A stretch of 64,000 nt of DNA from Siphonodentalium dalli (GCA_032622095.1 CP136067.1:197060052-197124051), one strand, 5' to 3'. Shown: positions 1-10,823, numbered from the stretch's first letter. Numbers and translations: made by a program. The notes: a model not told the origin generated them from the letters alone.

Positions 1-605
1 ATAATGTATAGTGCGACCAAAGGGAGCCGCAATATAATCTATATGTATATTGAACATGGAATAGAATATCTCGTTGAAATACCTTGTGACATATTTCACC
101 ACACACTAGTTCGGTTAGCATAGTAGATTGCCATATATTGAGCATGTATACATATATGTTACAGTTAAGAGCATTACGAATTACGTCATCAGAAACAGTA
201 TATAACATCAGGCACCTCGGGTGAGGACCATTTAACATTCAGGGATGAAAGGGTTAAGAAACATGTTACTACATCGCTGATAATTTGTTCTATCACAGAA
301 TGTTCAGATTTGACATCATTATCCTCAAATTACGGAGACCACGGTGGCTCAGTAGATGTACAGTGCTATAGGATACCAGAGCCATCCAGTGATGACGAAG
401 TTGGTTTGATTCACAATAAGTGCGAATTGATAATTGTTGCACTAGGAGCATTAATTACTTGAATCGTGTATCTGGGCGAATCTGCTTATCAGAGTTGGTG
501 GTCTCTACCTGCAGTATTAATATTTCACAGTGAATTCAATTCTCTTTGCAATCTTTCCTCCATTACTAATACTGACTGTGTTGAATAAATATATGTCTAG
601 CCCTA
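1..605. other. no gene supported
   Basis: Mostly unremarkable AT-rich sequence. An open stretch after tctatcacag (about 299-461) could code, but its start matches a dispersed repeat (see 33340-34060) and it lacks a clear donor. Confidence 0.4.
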
Positions 606-815
606 CAAGCCTGTAGTGATGCAAGAAATAAGTAAGATACACCTTAATACTTGTTTGTAGTTTAATATCACGAGCTTCCGGCCATTCAAGATTCCACTTG
701 AAATAGTTTCCGCCCTTTCAAGATTCCACTTGAAAAAGTACACTCAAATGGTCGGAAGCTCGTAATATTAAACTATGAACGAAGTCTTAAGATGTATCCT
801 ACTTATTTCTTAAAA
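606..815. repeat. 210-bp inverted repeat
   Basis: Left arm (taagtaagatacacctta..., gtttaatatcacgagcttcc) and right arm (ggaagctcgtaatattaaac ... gtatcctacttatttctta) are inverted copies. A small inner repeat of ttcaagattccacttgaaa is at the centre. MITE-like. Confidence 0.7.
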
Positions 816-909
816 CTGACTCTGTTGATGTGACCTTGGGGATGATACAATGCTATACCAGCACCAACTAATCTTTCTTAATTTCCAATGGCAGCAGCTA
901 CTGCAAAAT

Positions 910-1085
910 AAGTACAATGCTGCCCAGCGACACATCCCTCAGAATGGGGTGTCAAATTTAACCATTTATGTACAATTCTGCCCAGGGACACATCCCTCAG
1001 AATGGGGTGTCAAATTTAACCATTTAAGTATAATTCTGCCCAGGGACACATCCCTCAGAATGGGTTGACAAATTTAACCATTTCA
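910..1085. repeat. tandem repeat, about 60-bp unit, three copies
   Basis: Unit contains ttctgcccagggacacatcc and ctcagaatggggtgtcaaat. Confidence 0.85.
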
Positions 1086-1240
1086 TTACTAAATGGATTC
1101 TCACATCAGTTATAAAAATATATATCGGAATTGTCTATTATTATTTTGGAGGAGTGATCAGGATAGGACAGACAGAGAAACAGATAATACAAGAACACAA
1201 TTATTCCTGATTATTGGTGGGAAATGTTCAGATAATAAGT

Positions 1241-1642
1241 TTAACCCTTTACCCAACAGAACGGCCCTGTGCCAATGCATTCTCTTATATATGCGAGTCG
1301 ACCATAGGTCGCCTCGCATATATAAGAGAATGCATTGGCTTAACACATTAAAAATTATAAAATTGTTAAAGAATGTAAGAAAAAAATTGTAAAAAGTGTT
1401 AAAAAAAAGATTTTTTTTAGGCCAATGCATTCTCTTATATATGCGAGGCGACCTATGGTCGACTCGAATATATAAGAGAATGCATTGGCACAGGGCATAA
1501 CTGTAACTATCACAATGTGGTCAAGGAGCCGGTTCCAATGATATCCATATTTGTATGGTTTTATTGAGACAGACCGAAGATATTTTAGGCTGTTGAAGCT
1601 TTATTTGGCCGGTTTTGGCCGGTTTGTTGGGTAAAGGGTTAA
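1241..1642. mobile_element. TTAA element (CCCTTTACCC ends) with double hairpin cassette
   Basis: Ends TTAACCCTTTACCCAACA / TGTTGGGTAAAGGGTTAA at a TTAA target, piggyBac-like. Inside, two mirrored hairpins (about 1264-1340 and 1424-1498) flank an AT-rich spacer. A tail of about 140 bp (cataactgtaactatcac...) then leads to the right end. Confidence 0.85.
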
Positions 1643-1789
1643 CAAACGTCCGATGAACTTATTATCTCAACATTTCCTAAGTGAACTACTTGTCAATGAA
1701 TATTTATAGTAAAGAAAGGGTCAAAGTCTGAGATATGTTTCAAATAGCTATTTGGTGAATAAAATACAGATTAAACTGAAGATTGGGTA

Positions 1790-1972
1790 CAGTAATGCCC
1801 TAAATAATCTACTCCTTAACCACAGAAGAATTATGGAAAACTTTTCATTCATCGGAAAGTTCTCAGTGAGAGCTTTCCGATGAATGGCAAAAAGCCATAT
1901 TTCCGACTAAATCCTGAAAAATTACCCATAATTCTGCTGTGGTTAAGGAGTCGATTATTTAGGGCATTACTG
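1790..1972. mobile_element. palindromic TA-flanked MITE (family A)
   Basis: A near-perfect palindrome beginning CAGTAATGCCCTAAATAA and ending in its complement, flanked by TA, with a loop at GAGAGC. The ends and TA target are Tc1/mariner-like. No coding capacity. This is the reference description for family A. Confidence 0.85.
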
Positions 1973-2021
1973 TATAAGCAGATGACAGACAAGCGAAAAA
2001 CTAATACAAGTGAGAAGGATT

Positions 2022-2268
2022 CATAGTGCAGAGGGTTTCATAGTGCAGAGGGTTCATAGTGCAGAGGGTTCATAGTGCAGAGGGTTCATAGTGCAGAGGG
2101 TTCATAGTGCAGAGGTCATAGTGCAGAGGGATTCATAGTGCAGAGGGATTCATAGTGCAGAGGGATTCATAGTGCAGAGGTCATAGTGCAGAGGGATTCA
2201 TAGTGCAGAGGGATTCATAGTGCAGAGGGTTTCATAGTGCAGAGGGATTCATAGTGCAGAGGGAAGCA
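2022..2268. repeat. minisatellite, 16-18 bp unit
   Basis: About 15 copies of tcatagtgcagagggat with small length variants. Confidence 0.95.
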
Positions 2269-2322
2269 AGAAAATTTCCTATTAGGAAACTACTCGTGAA
2301 TGGGTATATAGTAAAGAAATGG

Positions 2323-2701
2323 TTAAAGGTACTCAATCCGAATTAACGCTCGCAAATTACTATTTCCTTGGCTTCTTGGGTAAAAAAATAATTGATTCGA
2401 GTCGAGGAGCCCACCCAATCTATTATTTTAATTTTAAGTGGCCCAATAAACAGTCGACGAGAAGACTTTCTCTGATCAAATTGCAAACGAAGATGGATAT
2501 CTCTAAATCAAGTGGCTTTTTTGTGTCAGATATTTGACAAACGCCAAAATTTCGATGACTATACTATACTATAGATGACTGGTTAGCATTATTTTTTGGG
2601 CAAATAATCGATTCTGACAACTGAAGCGGCATTTCAAAAAATGTTGTTGTTGTTGGAATCTGATGATATGGGGACCGTCGAATCGGATTGAGTACCTTTA
2701 A
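2323..2701. mobile_element. TTAA element (AGGTACTCAATCC ends)
   Basis: TTAAAGGTACTCAATCC at left and GGATTGAGTACCTTTAA at right. The interior has ttgttgttg and a dispersed core also seen at 29207-29654. This is the reference entry for the family. Confidence 0.8.
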
Positions 2702-3097
2702 CCCTTTACCCAACAGAAGGGCCCTGTGCCAATGCATTCTCTTATATATGCGAGTCGACCATAGGTCGCCTCGCATATATAAGAGAATGCATTGGCTTAA
2801 CACATTAAAAATTATAAAATTGTTAAAGAATGTAAGAAAAAATGGTAAAAAGTGTTAAAAAAAGATTTTTTTTAGGCCAATGCATTCTCTTATATATGCG
2901 AGGCGACCTATGGTCGACTCGCATATATAAGAGAATGCATTGGCACAGGGCATAACTGTAACTATCACAATGTGGTCAAGGAGACGGTTCCAATGATATC
3001 CATATTTGTATGGTTTTATTGAGACAGACCCAAGATAATTTAGGCTGTTGAAGCTTTATTTGGCCGGTTTTGGCCGGTTTGTTGGGTAAAGGGTTAA
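2698..3097. mobile_element. TTAA element (CCCTTTACCC ends) with double hairpin cassette
   Basis: Near-identical in structure to 1241-1642. Hairpins lie at about 2724-2800 and 2877-2948. It shares its left TTAA with the right end of the 2323-2701 element. Confidence 0.85.
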
Positions 3098-3187
3098 GCA
3101 TGCTAACAACTGGATCATCATTCCACCAAGCACATGGTGACGTAGCAATCATGGAGTCATCATTTCATTTTCAACATTATTATGGTA

Positions 3188-3494
3188 TGGCACAAGCCTT
3201 GAAATAGGGTGCCTGTCATTTGCAGAATGAGGTCCCCAGAGGGTGAATTTAGTGATGCTATCCCGCATGCAGAATGAGGTCCCCAGAGGGTGAATTTAGT
3301 GATGCTATCCCGCATAGCGGGCTAGCATCACCAAATTCACCCTCTGGGGACCTCATTCTGCTTACACCTCAGCAGAATGAGGTTCCCAGAGGGTGAATTT
3401 GGTGATGCTAGCCCGCTATTCGGAGTAGCATCACTAAATTCACCCTCTGGGAACCTCATTCTGCCAATGACAGACACACTATTTCAAGGCTTGG
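3188..3494. mobile_element. palindromic MITE (family B), double copy
   Basis: Outer ends caagccttgaaatag / ctatttcaaggcttg with ggtatggca at both sides. Inside are two successive palindromes of agaatgaggtccccagag type. This is the reference entry for family B. Confidence 0.8.
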
Positions 3495-3566
3495 TATGGC
3501 AGCTAGCAGATGAAACGTTGATAAATGATGATCAAACCTAACAATTCATCCATGTTATCTTTGCAG

Positions 3567-3630
3567 CCAAAGCCACTGGTCATGGGGAAACGTGTTGAAG
3601 ACATTCCATCCCAGATGATTTCCAGAAATG
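3567..3630 (+). CDS. candidate GULP1-like exon
   Basis: A good acceptor (gttatctttgcag) opens a 64-nt block, phase 0 in and 1 nt out, before AATG/gtagca. It would encode PKPLVMGKRVEDIPSQMISRN. The 1-nt overhang fits the phase needed by the exon at 5591, giving ISRN-V-SPPPP. The vertebrate protein has a broadly similar proline/serine linker ending in an RNG-like tripeptide before its PPP stretch. Support is phase plus weak similarity only; transcript data would decide. Confidence 0.4.
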
Positions 3631-3686
3631 GTAGCACAAATACAGCCGGAATCATGCCTATCTGTGAGTACAAATACAGCCAGTAC

Positions 3687-4080
3687 TCCGCACAGCGAGC
3701 TAGCATCACCAAATTCATCCTCTGGGGACCTCATTCTGCATGGCTTCATCTGATATGGGAGACCTAGACTCAGATTTAAATTCCCAGATGGTGAAGATTG
3801 TGATGTACACCCATTGGGAACCTCGATTATGCAATGTGTCGTCTGCCAATTTGGGGATATAGAGAAACAAACCTAAAAAAGAATCTTTTTGAAGAAGTTT
3901 CTAAAAAAAAAAAAAATTTTATAATTGAATGATACTTTCCAGAGAAGATGAGGCCTGAGGATAATGAGGTCCCCAGAAGGTGAATGTAGTGATGCTAGCC
4001 CACTGTACAGGGTAGCGTCACTAAATTCACCCTTCTGGGTACCTCATTCTGCAAATTTCCAGCACAATATTTTCAGACTT
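3687..4080. repeat. family B fragments
   Basis: A half-palindrome at 3687-3745, then a decayed full one at about 3958-4080 whose right end forms the candidate micro-exon acceptor. Confidence 0.65.
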
Positions 4081-4106
4081 GGTCTCAGCTCCGCCACCAT
4101 TGCTAG
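4077..4106 (+). CDS. candidate 30-nt micro-exon (GULP1-like)
   Basis: The block runs from an acceptor atattttcag to a donor CTAG/gtagtg and would encode LVSAPPPLL. It has 2 + 9 codons + 1 nt and so can be added or skipped without changing frame. The acceptor itself is the decayed outer end of a palindromic MITE (compare tatttcaaggcttg in intact copies). This may be a chance match. Confidence 0.2.
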   Translation, partial: TWSQLRHHC

Positions 4107-4252
4107 GTAGTGAACAAGAATGTTTCCTGAGAATTTTGGAATGTCAAATTTTGGAAGTTATATTCAATGATCTGCCTCTTGCATGGGTGTCTTTGGTTGG
4201 CCCTGCTGAGTGGGACAAAATGTCTTTTTGTGAAACTGACAACAAGTTTAGC

Positions 4253-4719
4253 TTAAAGGTACTCAATCTTATCATATGCTCCTAAATTACTATTTCTTTG
4301 GCTTTGGGGGTAAAAAATATTTGATTCGAGTCGAGGAACCCACCCATCAAAGCTCAGAGTGATCAGATATCAATTTTTGAAGTTTGGTATTTCTTGAGAT
4401 GTGTATTAATATGTGGCCCAGAAACACGCAGTCAAACGGAGGGTCTCGGACAAAATTGCGGATGAAGATGGATAACTCTAATATTATGTAGTAATATGGT
4501 CAAATTTTGTGATACTTTAGTGATAATACGGCCATATTTTTTTGAACAAAATGTTGATAAATAACAAGTTTTGGGAAATTTGATACCCTAGTTGACAGTG
4601 GTTAGCATTATTTTGTTGCAATAAATTGATTCTGATAACTAAAGCGTATTTTGAAGAAATGTTGTTGTTGTTGTATCTTGATGGTATGGTGACCATCTGA
4701 TCTGAATGAGTACCTTTAA
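4253..4719. mobile_element. TTAA element (AGGTACTCAATCC ends)
   Basis: Both ends present at TTAA, moderately diverged. In the GULP1-like gene, downstream of the candidate micro-exon. Confidence 0.78.
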
Positions 4720-5106
4720 TTTTGCACAATTTATGTAATCATTGCTCTCAACAATAGTTTCGTTGAATTTGCCATCATCTAAATTTTCTAAAAAGTCTAT
4801 CTTTCTCTTAAATTCATGAGTGTTGAGCAGACGACACACCTAGTATGTTATCCTTCTTTCTGTATATCTGCCATTATCACAAGTTCAAAAAAGGGACGAA
4901 ATATTGGAGAAATTTACATAAATCTGGAACATAGTTCTTCATCATGAATTTGAAAAACATTAGTCATAAACGGAATATACCCTATCTCTTAAGAAATGGA
5001 ATGAAACTCTTTGCGTTATCCATTAACAGTGGCGCCAGACTTGAAAATTTGACCTCCTCGATCCTGGTCTAATTTACAACACAATCATTTAGTTTTAGAC
5101 ATTTTG

Positions 5107-5246
5107 CATGTTCTACAAGCCTTGAAATAGTGTGTCTGTCATTTGCAGAATGAGGTCCCCAGAGTGTGAATTTAGTGATGCTACCCCGCATAGCGGGCTA
5201 GCATCACCAAATTCACCCTCTTGGGACCTCATTCTGCTTACGATAT
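5107..5246. mobile_element. family B palindromic MITE, right end truncated
   Basis: caagccttgaaatagtgtg start, a full stem with loop ccgcatagcgg, and loss of the right outer end. A second right half lies at about 5489-5566. Confidence 0.78.
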
Positions 5247-5590
5247 TTCCTCTATAAATTAGACAATAAAAGTAAAAACTACATAGTAAATGTTTTTCTT
5301 AAGAATACTTGTTAATTTGCATGTTAATATGTGTTATAGCTGATCATATTTTTTTTTATTTTTGTTGCCAAAATTATGAAAATGCAAAAGGAATCTGTAG
5401 GAATAAATTTTTTTTAAATCTCCCAGATGATGACCACGATCTCACGGAAAAACATGACCAATCTCCCGGAAAATATTTTGTGAGGTTAACAGGTCTGGTA
5501 GCATCACTAAATTCACCCTCTGGGGACCTCATTCTGCAAATGACAGACACACTATTTCAAGGCTTGATGAACTTAATGTTTTCTTTTCAG

Positions 5591-5677
5591 TGTCGCCACC
5601 TCCACCAGTTACAAAACCCAGATCAGCAAGCAGTCCGTCCAAAAATGTCACAGTCGCTTCCCAGCACCAGCAAGAAG
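5591..5677 (+). CDS. GULP1: GULP1-like exon, proline-rich linker
   Basis: The acceptor is a pyrimidine tract ending ttttcag and the donor is GAAG/gtacat. The exon is 87 nt (2 + 28 codons + 1) and encodes SPPPPVTKPRSASS followed by a Ser/Gln-rich stretch. Part of a palindromic MITE (around 5489-5560) lies just upstream in the intron, and its open frame runs into the exon by chance. Confidence 0.7.
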
Positions 5678-8600
5678 GTACATGCTCATTAATTGCTTAA
5701 TTGCTTACGGTGCATGTGCTTTTTAAAAGTTTAAATTAATCCTTTGATAATCCCTGGTACTCAATACTCCGTGACGAGTAGTTGACTTAAGTTTTGGGAT
5801 CTTTTGATGGTTCAGATAATAAGTTCAACTCATGGACCTTTGACCCCATTTTCAGCCCCGTTGAACAGATATCAATAAAAAGTTTGTTGATCGATTCTGT
5901 GTGATCTACAGTAATGCCCTAAATAATCGACTCCTTAACCATAGCAGAATTATGGGTAACTTTTCAGGATTTAGTCGGAAATGTGGCTTGTTGCCATTCA
6001 TCGGAAATCTCTCAGTGAGAGCTTTCCAATGAAAGACAACAAGCCATAATTAATTCTGCTGTGGTTAAGGAGTCAATTATTTAGGGCATTACTCTATTGT
6101 ATCACTCACACATTTTGGACAGGTTTGATTGAGATTACAGTAAACAGTCTTCGCATATGTTTTTAACACAATTGTTTTAACCATTTGAAGAGTACATGTA
6201 TTTATAACATCATATACATGAATTTAAATATTTTTTCTGTTTATGGCAGTTTTAACGGGTGTGACTATTTTATCAGCATACCCACCGCGAAGGCCGCCTG
6301 TATCTTTAATGTCGACATCATAGCAATAATTATTAACAAGTTCAGGTCAAGAGGGTCCAGTAATTTGTTTTAAAGGTTCTCAATCCGATTCGATGGTCCC
6401 CATATCATCAGATTCCAACAACAACAATTTTTTTGAAATGCCGCTTTCAGTTATCAAAATTGATTAATTGCCCAAAAATAATGCTACCACAGTCCACTAT
6501 AGTATCAAATTGCCCAAAACCTGTTATTTATCAACATTTTGTTTAATGAAATTTTGCCGGTTTGTCAAATATCTGACACAAAAACTTGATTTTAGAGTTA
6601 TCCATCTTCATCCGCTATTAGGTCTTCTCATCGACTTTTACTGGGCCACTAAATAATCCAGGTGGTGAAAAATAATAGATTTAAAAAATTGATATCTGAT
6701 CACTCTGAGCTTTGATGAATGGGTTCCTCGACTCGAATCAAATATTTTTTACCCCCGAAGCCAAATAAATAGTAATTGATGGTTGCTTGATCGGATTGAG
6801 TACCTTTAAGTTGAATTTATGTGTATTTTCTGTTTATGTGTGCCATCATAATCTATTGCTCTTATACATTGGGAAATTATATTAATCAAATTATCCTATA
6901 AAATTCATTCGTAAATGAGATGATTAATTGAAGTTATGTCTACATAAAAATGACACTTCCTGAAACGACATATATGTCGTTCCACTCACGAACCGTACAG
7001 CGACATATCTGTCGTTCTACTCACCAAAGGGTTCACATAGTTACCAATTAATGAAAAGAATTTGAACTGGGAACCGGTCTGTTCAATCTCTTTTCCACGT
7101 ATGTACCGCAATTATTTCGTATTGATTAAAATTGTGACATATTAAACGAGATTGAAAAAGATTGCATGCATGGCATTTTAGGACCATGCATGTAGCCCTG
7201 AGAAGTTGGAAATTGAATTTGCATGTTCTAATATTAGAAAGCCACCATGTGATTGGTCACATGATCACACATGCAGTCACATAAGAAAGATTCATGTAAT
7301 CATGAAGCTCTCCGAATGTGAATACAAAAACTGGAAGTAAGGACATATTTTATCTTCTTTAATTCATAGCATGTGGAGCTCCGTGGTCCAGTGGTTAGTG
7401 TGTCAGACTTGTATTCGCTGTAAACACAATGATATGGGTTCGCCGGTCTATTGTGAGTTTTCGCACAGCAGTGGCTTGGCCGCTTTGAGCGACATGCAAT
7501 TGTCAGATTGCTCGCTGTTTCAAAACCAAGTTGTGACCCTTGAGCAAGGTCGCTCGTACTGTGTCAGCTTCGCATCACTCAAGCGTTAAACGAGTACCAG
7601 TCAGCTTGTCATACTGATGAGTATCAGAGCATGTTCTGATCAAACTAGAGCAGTGCCTCAATGGCTGCAGCCAGTTCATTGGTTGGCTTGTACAAATGGC
7701 TGGGGTAATATTGTACCAAGCATGTTAGGGCAAGTAATTTGTTAATCGCTATATAAAACTGGTCAGTATATATTATTATTATTATTTAATAACGAAACAT
7801 ATTTATTCATTTTGCAGCCTCAGTTGCAGGCAACCCATTCCAGAATAGCGCTAGCGACCCATTCCAGAATTGCGCAGGCCAGGTGGATCAGTTTGGTATG
7901 GGGGAGTTTAACCCTTCTTCACAAGCTATTGATCAGGCAATCCAGAATTATGACAGAGAGTTTCTTGATATACAGGTGGGTCTTAAGATCACTACAAGCT
8001 ATATAGTATAGGAGTCACAACTAAATATCATTAATTTTTATTTGATTTAATTCATAGCATGCAATCATCCATTTCATCATTATGCGCTGTTATTATAACA
8101 GTGTGCATTATATTATAAAGGCATTATACAATGTTGTGTACAGTATGTGTTTTTCTTGTACGAGTCCAGGTTGTGGTGAAAAGTCATATTGGACGAGACA
8201 CGCAGTGTCGAGTCCAATATGACTTTTCAGCACAACCTGGACGACATTTTTATTATCCATCTGTCTTTTTATAAAATTTTTGGGAATAAAACTTTTGTGG
8301 TTATTTTTGGTATTTGTTGGCACTTAATTCTCTATAAAAGCCTGTATTTGATCATCAGAAAGCATGATTTGGAAAAGTAAACACGGAAATGAAAAAAACT
8401 CAATGCGGAAGTGAAACATCTGCTAAATCCACCAGTGTTGCGCGCGCATCACAATTTCACCGATTCATTTCGCAATAGTTAATTCGTGACGTCACAGAGT
8501 TCCGATAAAAAGTCATATTGCACACTTGGGAGTCCAATATGACATTCGGGAGTCCAATATGACTTTTTCCCGGATTATCATGTGGCGGCTTTTGGCCAAA

Positions 8601-10192
8601 CAGAAATAGTGTTAGTTAAGGGATGGATAATAAATTATCAATCTGTCTGCATGTCTAACTGCCTGGGCATCTGATATTTCACAAATCATTTCCAGATGAT
8701 ACCTTTAGTTTTGTTATCATAAATGTGATGATATTTGGTATACTTCCAGAAATTACATGTCAAGTTCTATTACTATAACCAGAATGTGACCCAATACAAC
8801 CGTTAAAGACTTAATATGAACTTGTTCGTGTGTGTGAAATTGATAAATTAGTACTCAGGTATGCCAACCTGGGGAATATAGCAATCTAATAACATCGCCG
8901 ACCATATCACTCCATAGAAAACATCGTCTGAACTACACTCAATTGTAAATAATTACATCTCGATTCAGGATGGAACTATGGGCGATAGACTAACACAATG
9001 ATTTTGCCACCGAGAGTCATTGCATTTAATTAATATTCAAGAATGAGGGTGTGTGTTGTCAATTTGGATTAATACTCATAAAAAATAACTACTTTTAGCA
9101 AGTTTATTATCAATTTCTATTTGATCGCCCTACCTATCATCCCAAACAATATCCCAAGCCTTGAAATAGTGTGTGTGTCATTTGCAGAATGAGGTCCCCA
9201 GAGGGTTAATTTAGTGATGCTACTCCGCATAGCGGGCTAGAATCACCAAATTCACCCTCTGGGGACCTCATTCTGCAAATGACAGACACATTATTTCAAG
9301 GCTTGCCAATATCCCAAGCTGTTGTGAAACGAGAAGACTAGTTCTACCCCAGAGTAGAGGGTGAATTTAGTGATGTAACCCTGCACAGTGGGCTACCTTC
9401 ACCAAACTCACTCTCTGGGGACCTCATTCTGTTTCTACCGGTATATCCAGCTGGTATCTCCCCTAATTCGCAGAAGATAAATTGTATAATCGAAGTGATG
9501 ATGGGTGAACATCACCAACTTCAACTAGGGAACTTCAATCTGATCATCGGTTTCCCAATCCACCCTCTGAGATTCCCAGAGGGTGGATTGGGTGATGCTA
9601 GCGCACTATGAGCCAGGCCTGGAAATCTGAGGAGGGCTATTTGATAGCCCTCCTACAGCCCTCGCAAAATTTACTCCAGGAGGGCTATTTTCAGCCCCCC
9701 CTAAAGCTAGTAAAAACTCGCCAACATGAAATTCACTTTGTGAAACTGTAACCTGTTAGGACATATAACAAAAACTTGCTGCTAATCTCTGACATCTTCA
9801 GGTATGTTCTCAGCAACAAAGAACCAGGCTGTGTTCATGCAATGCCACTAGAAATATCCACTTCACATATTAAACATGAGAAGAGAGGAAGAGAGGAAGT
9901 CTAGGTGGGCTATTAGCCATTCTAAGGCAACCCAAGAGGGCTATTTTAAGCCCTCCTGCAATTAACTGCCAGGCCTGAGTATTAACTCGGGTAAAATATC
10001 AAAACTGTAAAAGTTGAGGAGGGCTATAGCCCTCCTAGGCAAAGCTAGGTAAACTGATGAGCACTATTTGAAGGCTTGGTGTATTTATTTCTCTTTTTTC
10101 TTCCATTTCAGAGTGGCTTCAGTCAAGGATTATCAATTGGAACAGATAATTTCACACTGGAAGACTTTGATCCCCTCAACAAAAAGTCCTGA
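5591..10192 (+). CDS. GULP1: GULP1/CED-6-like engulfment adaptor, C-terminal exons (5' part outside window)
   Basis: Three exons at 5591-5677, 7818-7975 and 10112-10192 join in phase (1-nt split between the first two, phase 0 between the last two) and end in TGA. The joined protein has a proline-rich start (SPPPPVTKPR), then NPFQ and DPFQ tripeptide-type motifs, then IQSGFSQGLSIGTDNF and a terminal EDFDPLNKKS. From knowledge of the family, vertebrate GULP1 ends in the same order: proline stretch, DPF motif, then MQ-x-GF-x2-GL and a closing LDPL. GULP1/CED-6 is a cytoplasmic PTB-domain adaptor that links engulfment receptors (LRP1/CED-1 type) to clathrin and AP2 machinery. NPF and DPF motifs bind EH domains and the AP2 ear. 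The PTB domain and leucine-zipper coiled coil were not found and should lie 5' of the window. The identification rests on the C-terminus only; another NPF/DPF endocytic adaptor is the alternative. Confidence 0.68.
5909..6094. mobile_element. family A palindromic MITE
   Basis: A full-length copy with some decay in the right arm. It lies in an intron of the GULP1-like gene. Confidence 0.85.
6370..6809. mobile_element. TTAA element (AGGTACTCAATCC ends)
   Basis: Both ends at TTAA, reverse orientation relative to 2323-2701. In the GULP1-like gene. Confidence 0.78.
7374..7795 (+). mobile_element. tRNA-derived SINE
   Basis: The head has a pol III A-box-like ccgtggtccagtggttag (7381-7398) and a B-box-like gggttcgccggtc (7436-7448). 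A body with cttgagcaaggtcgc follows, and the end is gctatataaa then (TTA)n, the form seen in Deu/Meta-type SINE tails. Its 5' edge follows tttaattcatagcatg, which recurs at 8046-8061. Confidence 0.75.
7818..7975 (+). CDS. GULP1: GULP1-like exon with NPF and DPF motifs
   Basis: The acceptor is cattttgcag and the donor is ACAG/gtgggt. The exon is 158 nt, entered after 2 nt of a split Ala codon and left in phase 0. It encodes AGNPFQNSASDPFQNCAG and then an acidic/aromatic segment ending YDREFLDIQ. The NPF and DPF tripeptides are the EH-domain and AP2-ear ligands expected of an endocytic adaptor. A tRNA-derived SINE lies directly upstream, and a 16-bp direct repeat brackets SINE plus exon. Confidence 0.8.
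8165..8246. repeat. inverted repeat (tccaggttgtggtgaaaag family)
   Basis: 30-bp arms tccaggttgtggtgaaaag... and complement. Related pieces (agtccaatatgactttt) recur at 8505-8590 and around 31440-31990. Confidence 0.7.
8830..9115. repeat. dispersed repeat (family E), partial
   Basis: Shares catcgtctgaactacactc, cgagagtcattgcatttaat and gcaagtttattatcaatttc with copies at about 33340-34060, 42130-42470 and, reversed, 56280-56480. Confidence 0.7.
9156..9306. mobile_element. family B palindromic MITE with target duplication
   Basis: A full 150-bp palindrome between caatatccc (9147-9155) and caatatccc (9307-9315), a 9-bp direct repeat best read as the target duplication. A decayed second copy follows at 9345-9435. 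Confidence 0.83.
9436..10111. other. last intron of the GULP1-like gene
   Basis: A short family B remnant (about 9555-9600), then a diffuse repeat of agggctatttnagccctcc units (9625-10040). No other feature seen. Confidence 0.5.
10112..10192 (+). CDS. GULP1: GULP1-like terminal coding exon
   Basis: The acceptor follows a long pyrimidine tract (ctcttttttcttccatttcag). The exon has 27 codons including TGA, in phase 0, and encodes SGFSQGLSIGTDNF and then EDFDPLNKKS. The GF-x2-GL and DPL pattern at the extreme C-terminus is the main ground for the GULP1 call. A palindromic TA-flanked MITE begins 48 bp after the stop and so probably lies in the 3' UTR. I saw no convincing AATAAA close by. Confidence 0.8.
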   Translation, partial: SGFSQGLSIGTDNFTLEDFDPLNKKS

Positions 10193-10240
10193 TCATACTG
10201 TTCATACTGTTCTTGGATAGTCGCCAAGCTACGATATTTA

Positions 10241-10454
10241 CGGTAATGCCCTAAGTAATCGACTCTTTAACTACAGCAGAATTATGGGTAATTTTTCAGG
10301 ATTTAGTCGGAAATATGGCTTGTTGCCATTCATCGGAAAGCTCTCCCTGAGAGCTTTCCGATGAATGGCAACAAGCCATATTTCCGACTAAATCCTGAAA
10401 AGTTACCCATAATTCTGCTGTGGTTAAAAGAGTCGATTACTTAGGGCATTACTG
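10241..10454. mobile_element. family A palindromic MITE
   Basis: A full copy, TA-flanked, 48 bp after the GULP1-like stop codon, so probably transcribed in its 3' UTR. Confidence 0.88.
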
Positions 10455-10649
10455 TACAATTTTCCCAGAACTCTGGAACTCTAGTCAAAGTATAGATACA
10501 GTGCCTATCATTTGCAAGTCTTCCCCAGATGATTGTTGAATGTGACATACACTCAGCCATATAAATCCTATTATTACTGAATCGTTTTCTTAGTTATCAA
10601 AGTATAGATTGGAATAGTCAATTAGTAATTTTGAGGTGTGTATTGATAA

Positions 10650-10823
10650 TTATGTGTTATATACACAATGTGTTTGTATCGATTCATGTATTGTGACGAG
10701 GCTAGTTTTTGTGGCCATATACCGACGAGGTGACATTGGTTGCCGAGTCGCTATGTGGCCACGAGAACTATCTGAGTCGCGATACATGAATCGGTACAAA
10801 CACATTGTGTATATAACACATTT
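10650..10823. repeat. 174-bp inverted repeat
   Basis: Arms atgtgttatatacacaatg then tgtttgtatcgattcatgta, with inverted copies at the right; the loop is around 10735. Confidence 0.75.

Noticed and set aside
299-461. Open stretch after tctatcacag that could be an exon
   Set aside because: The sequence around its start matches dispersed repeat family E (catcgctga...atcac), there is no clear donor and no family similarity.
1093-1430. Open frames on both strands through the hairpin cassette
   Set aside because: They are palindromes read through; the same residues (ILLYMR, HWHRA) recur wherever the cassette occurs.
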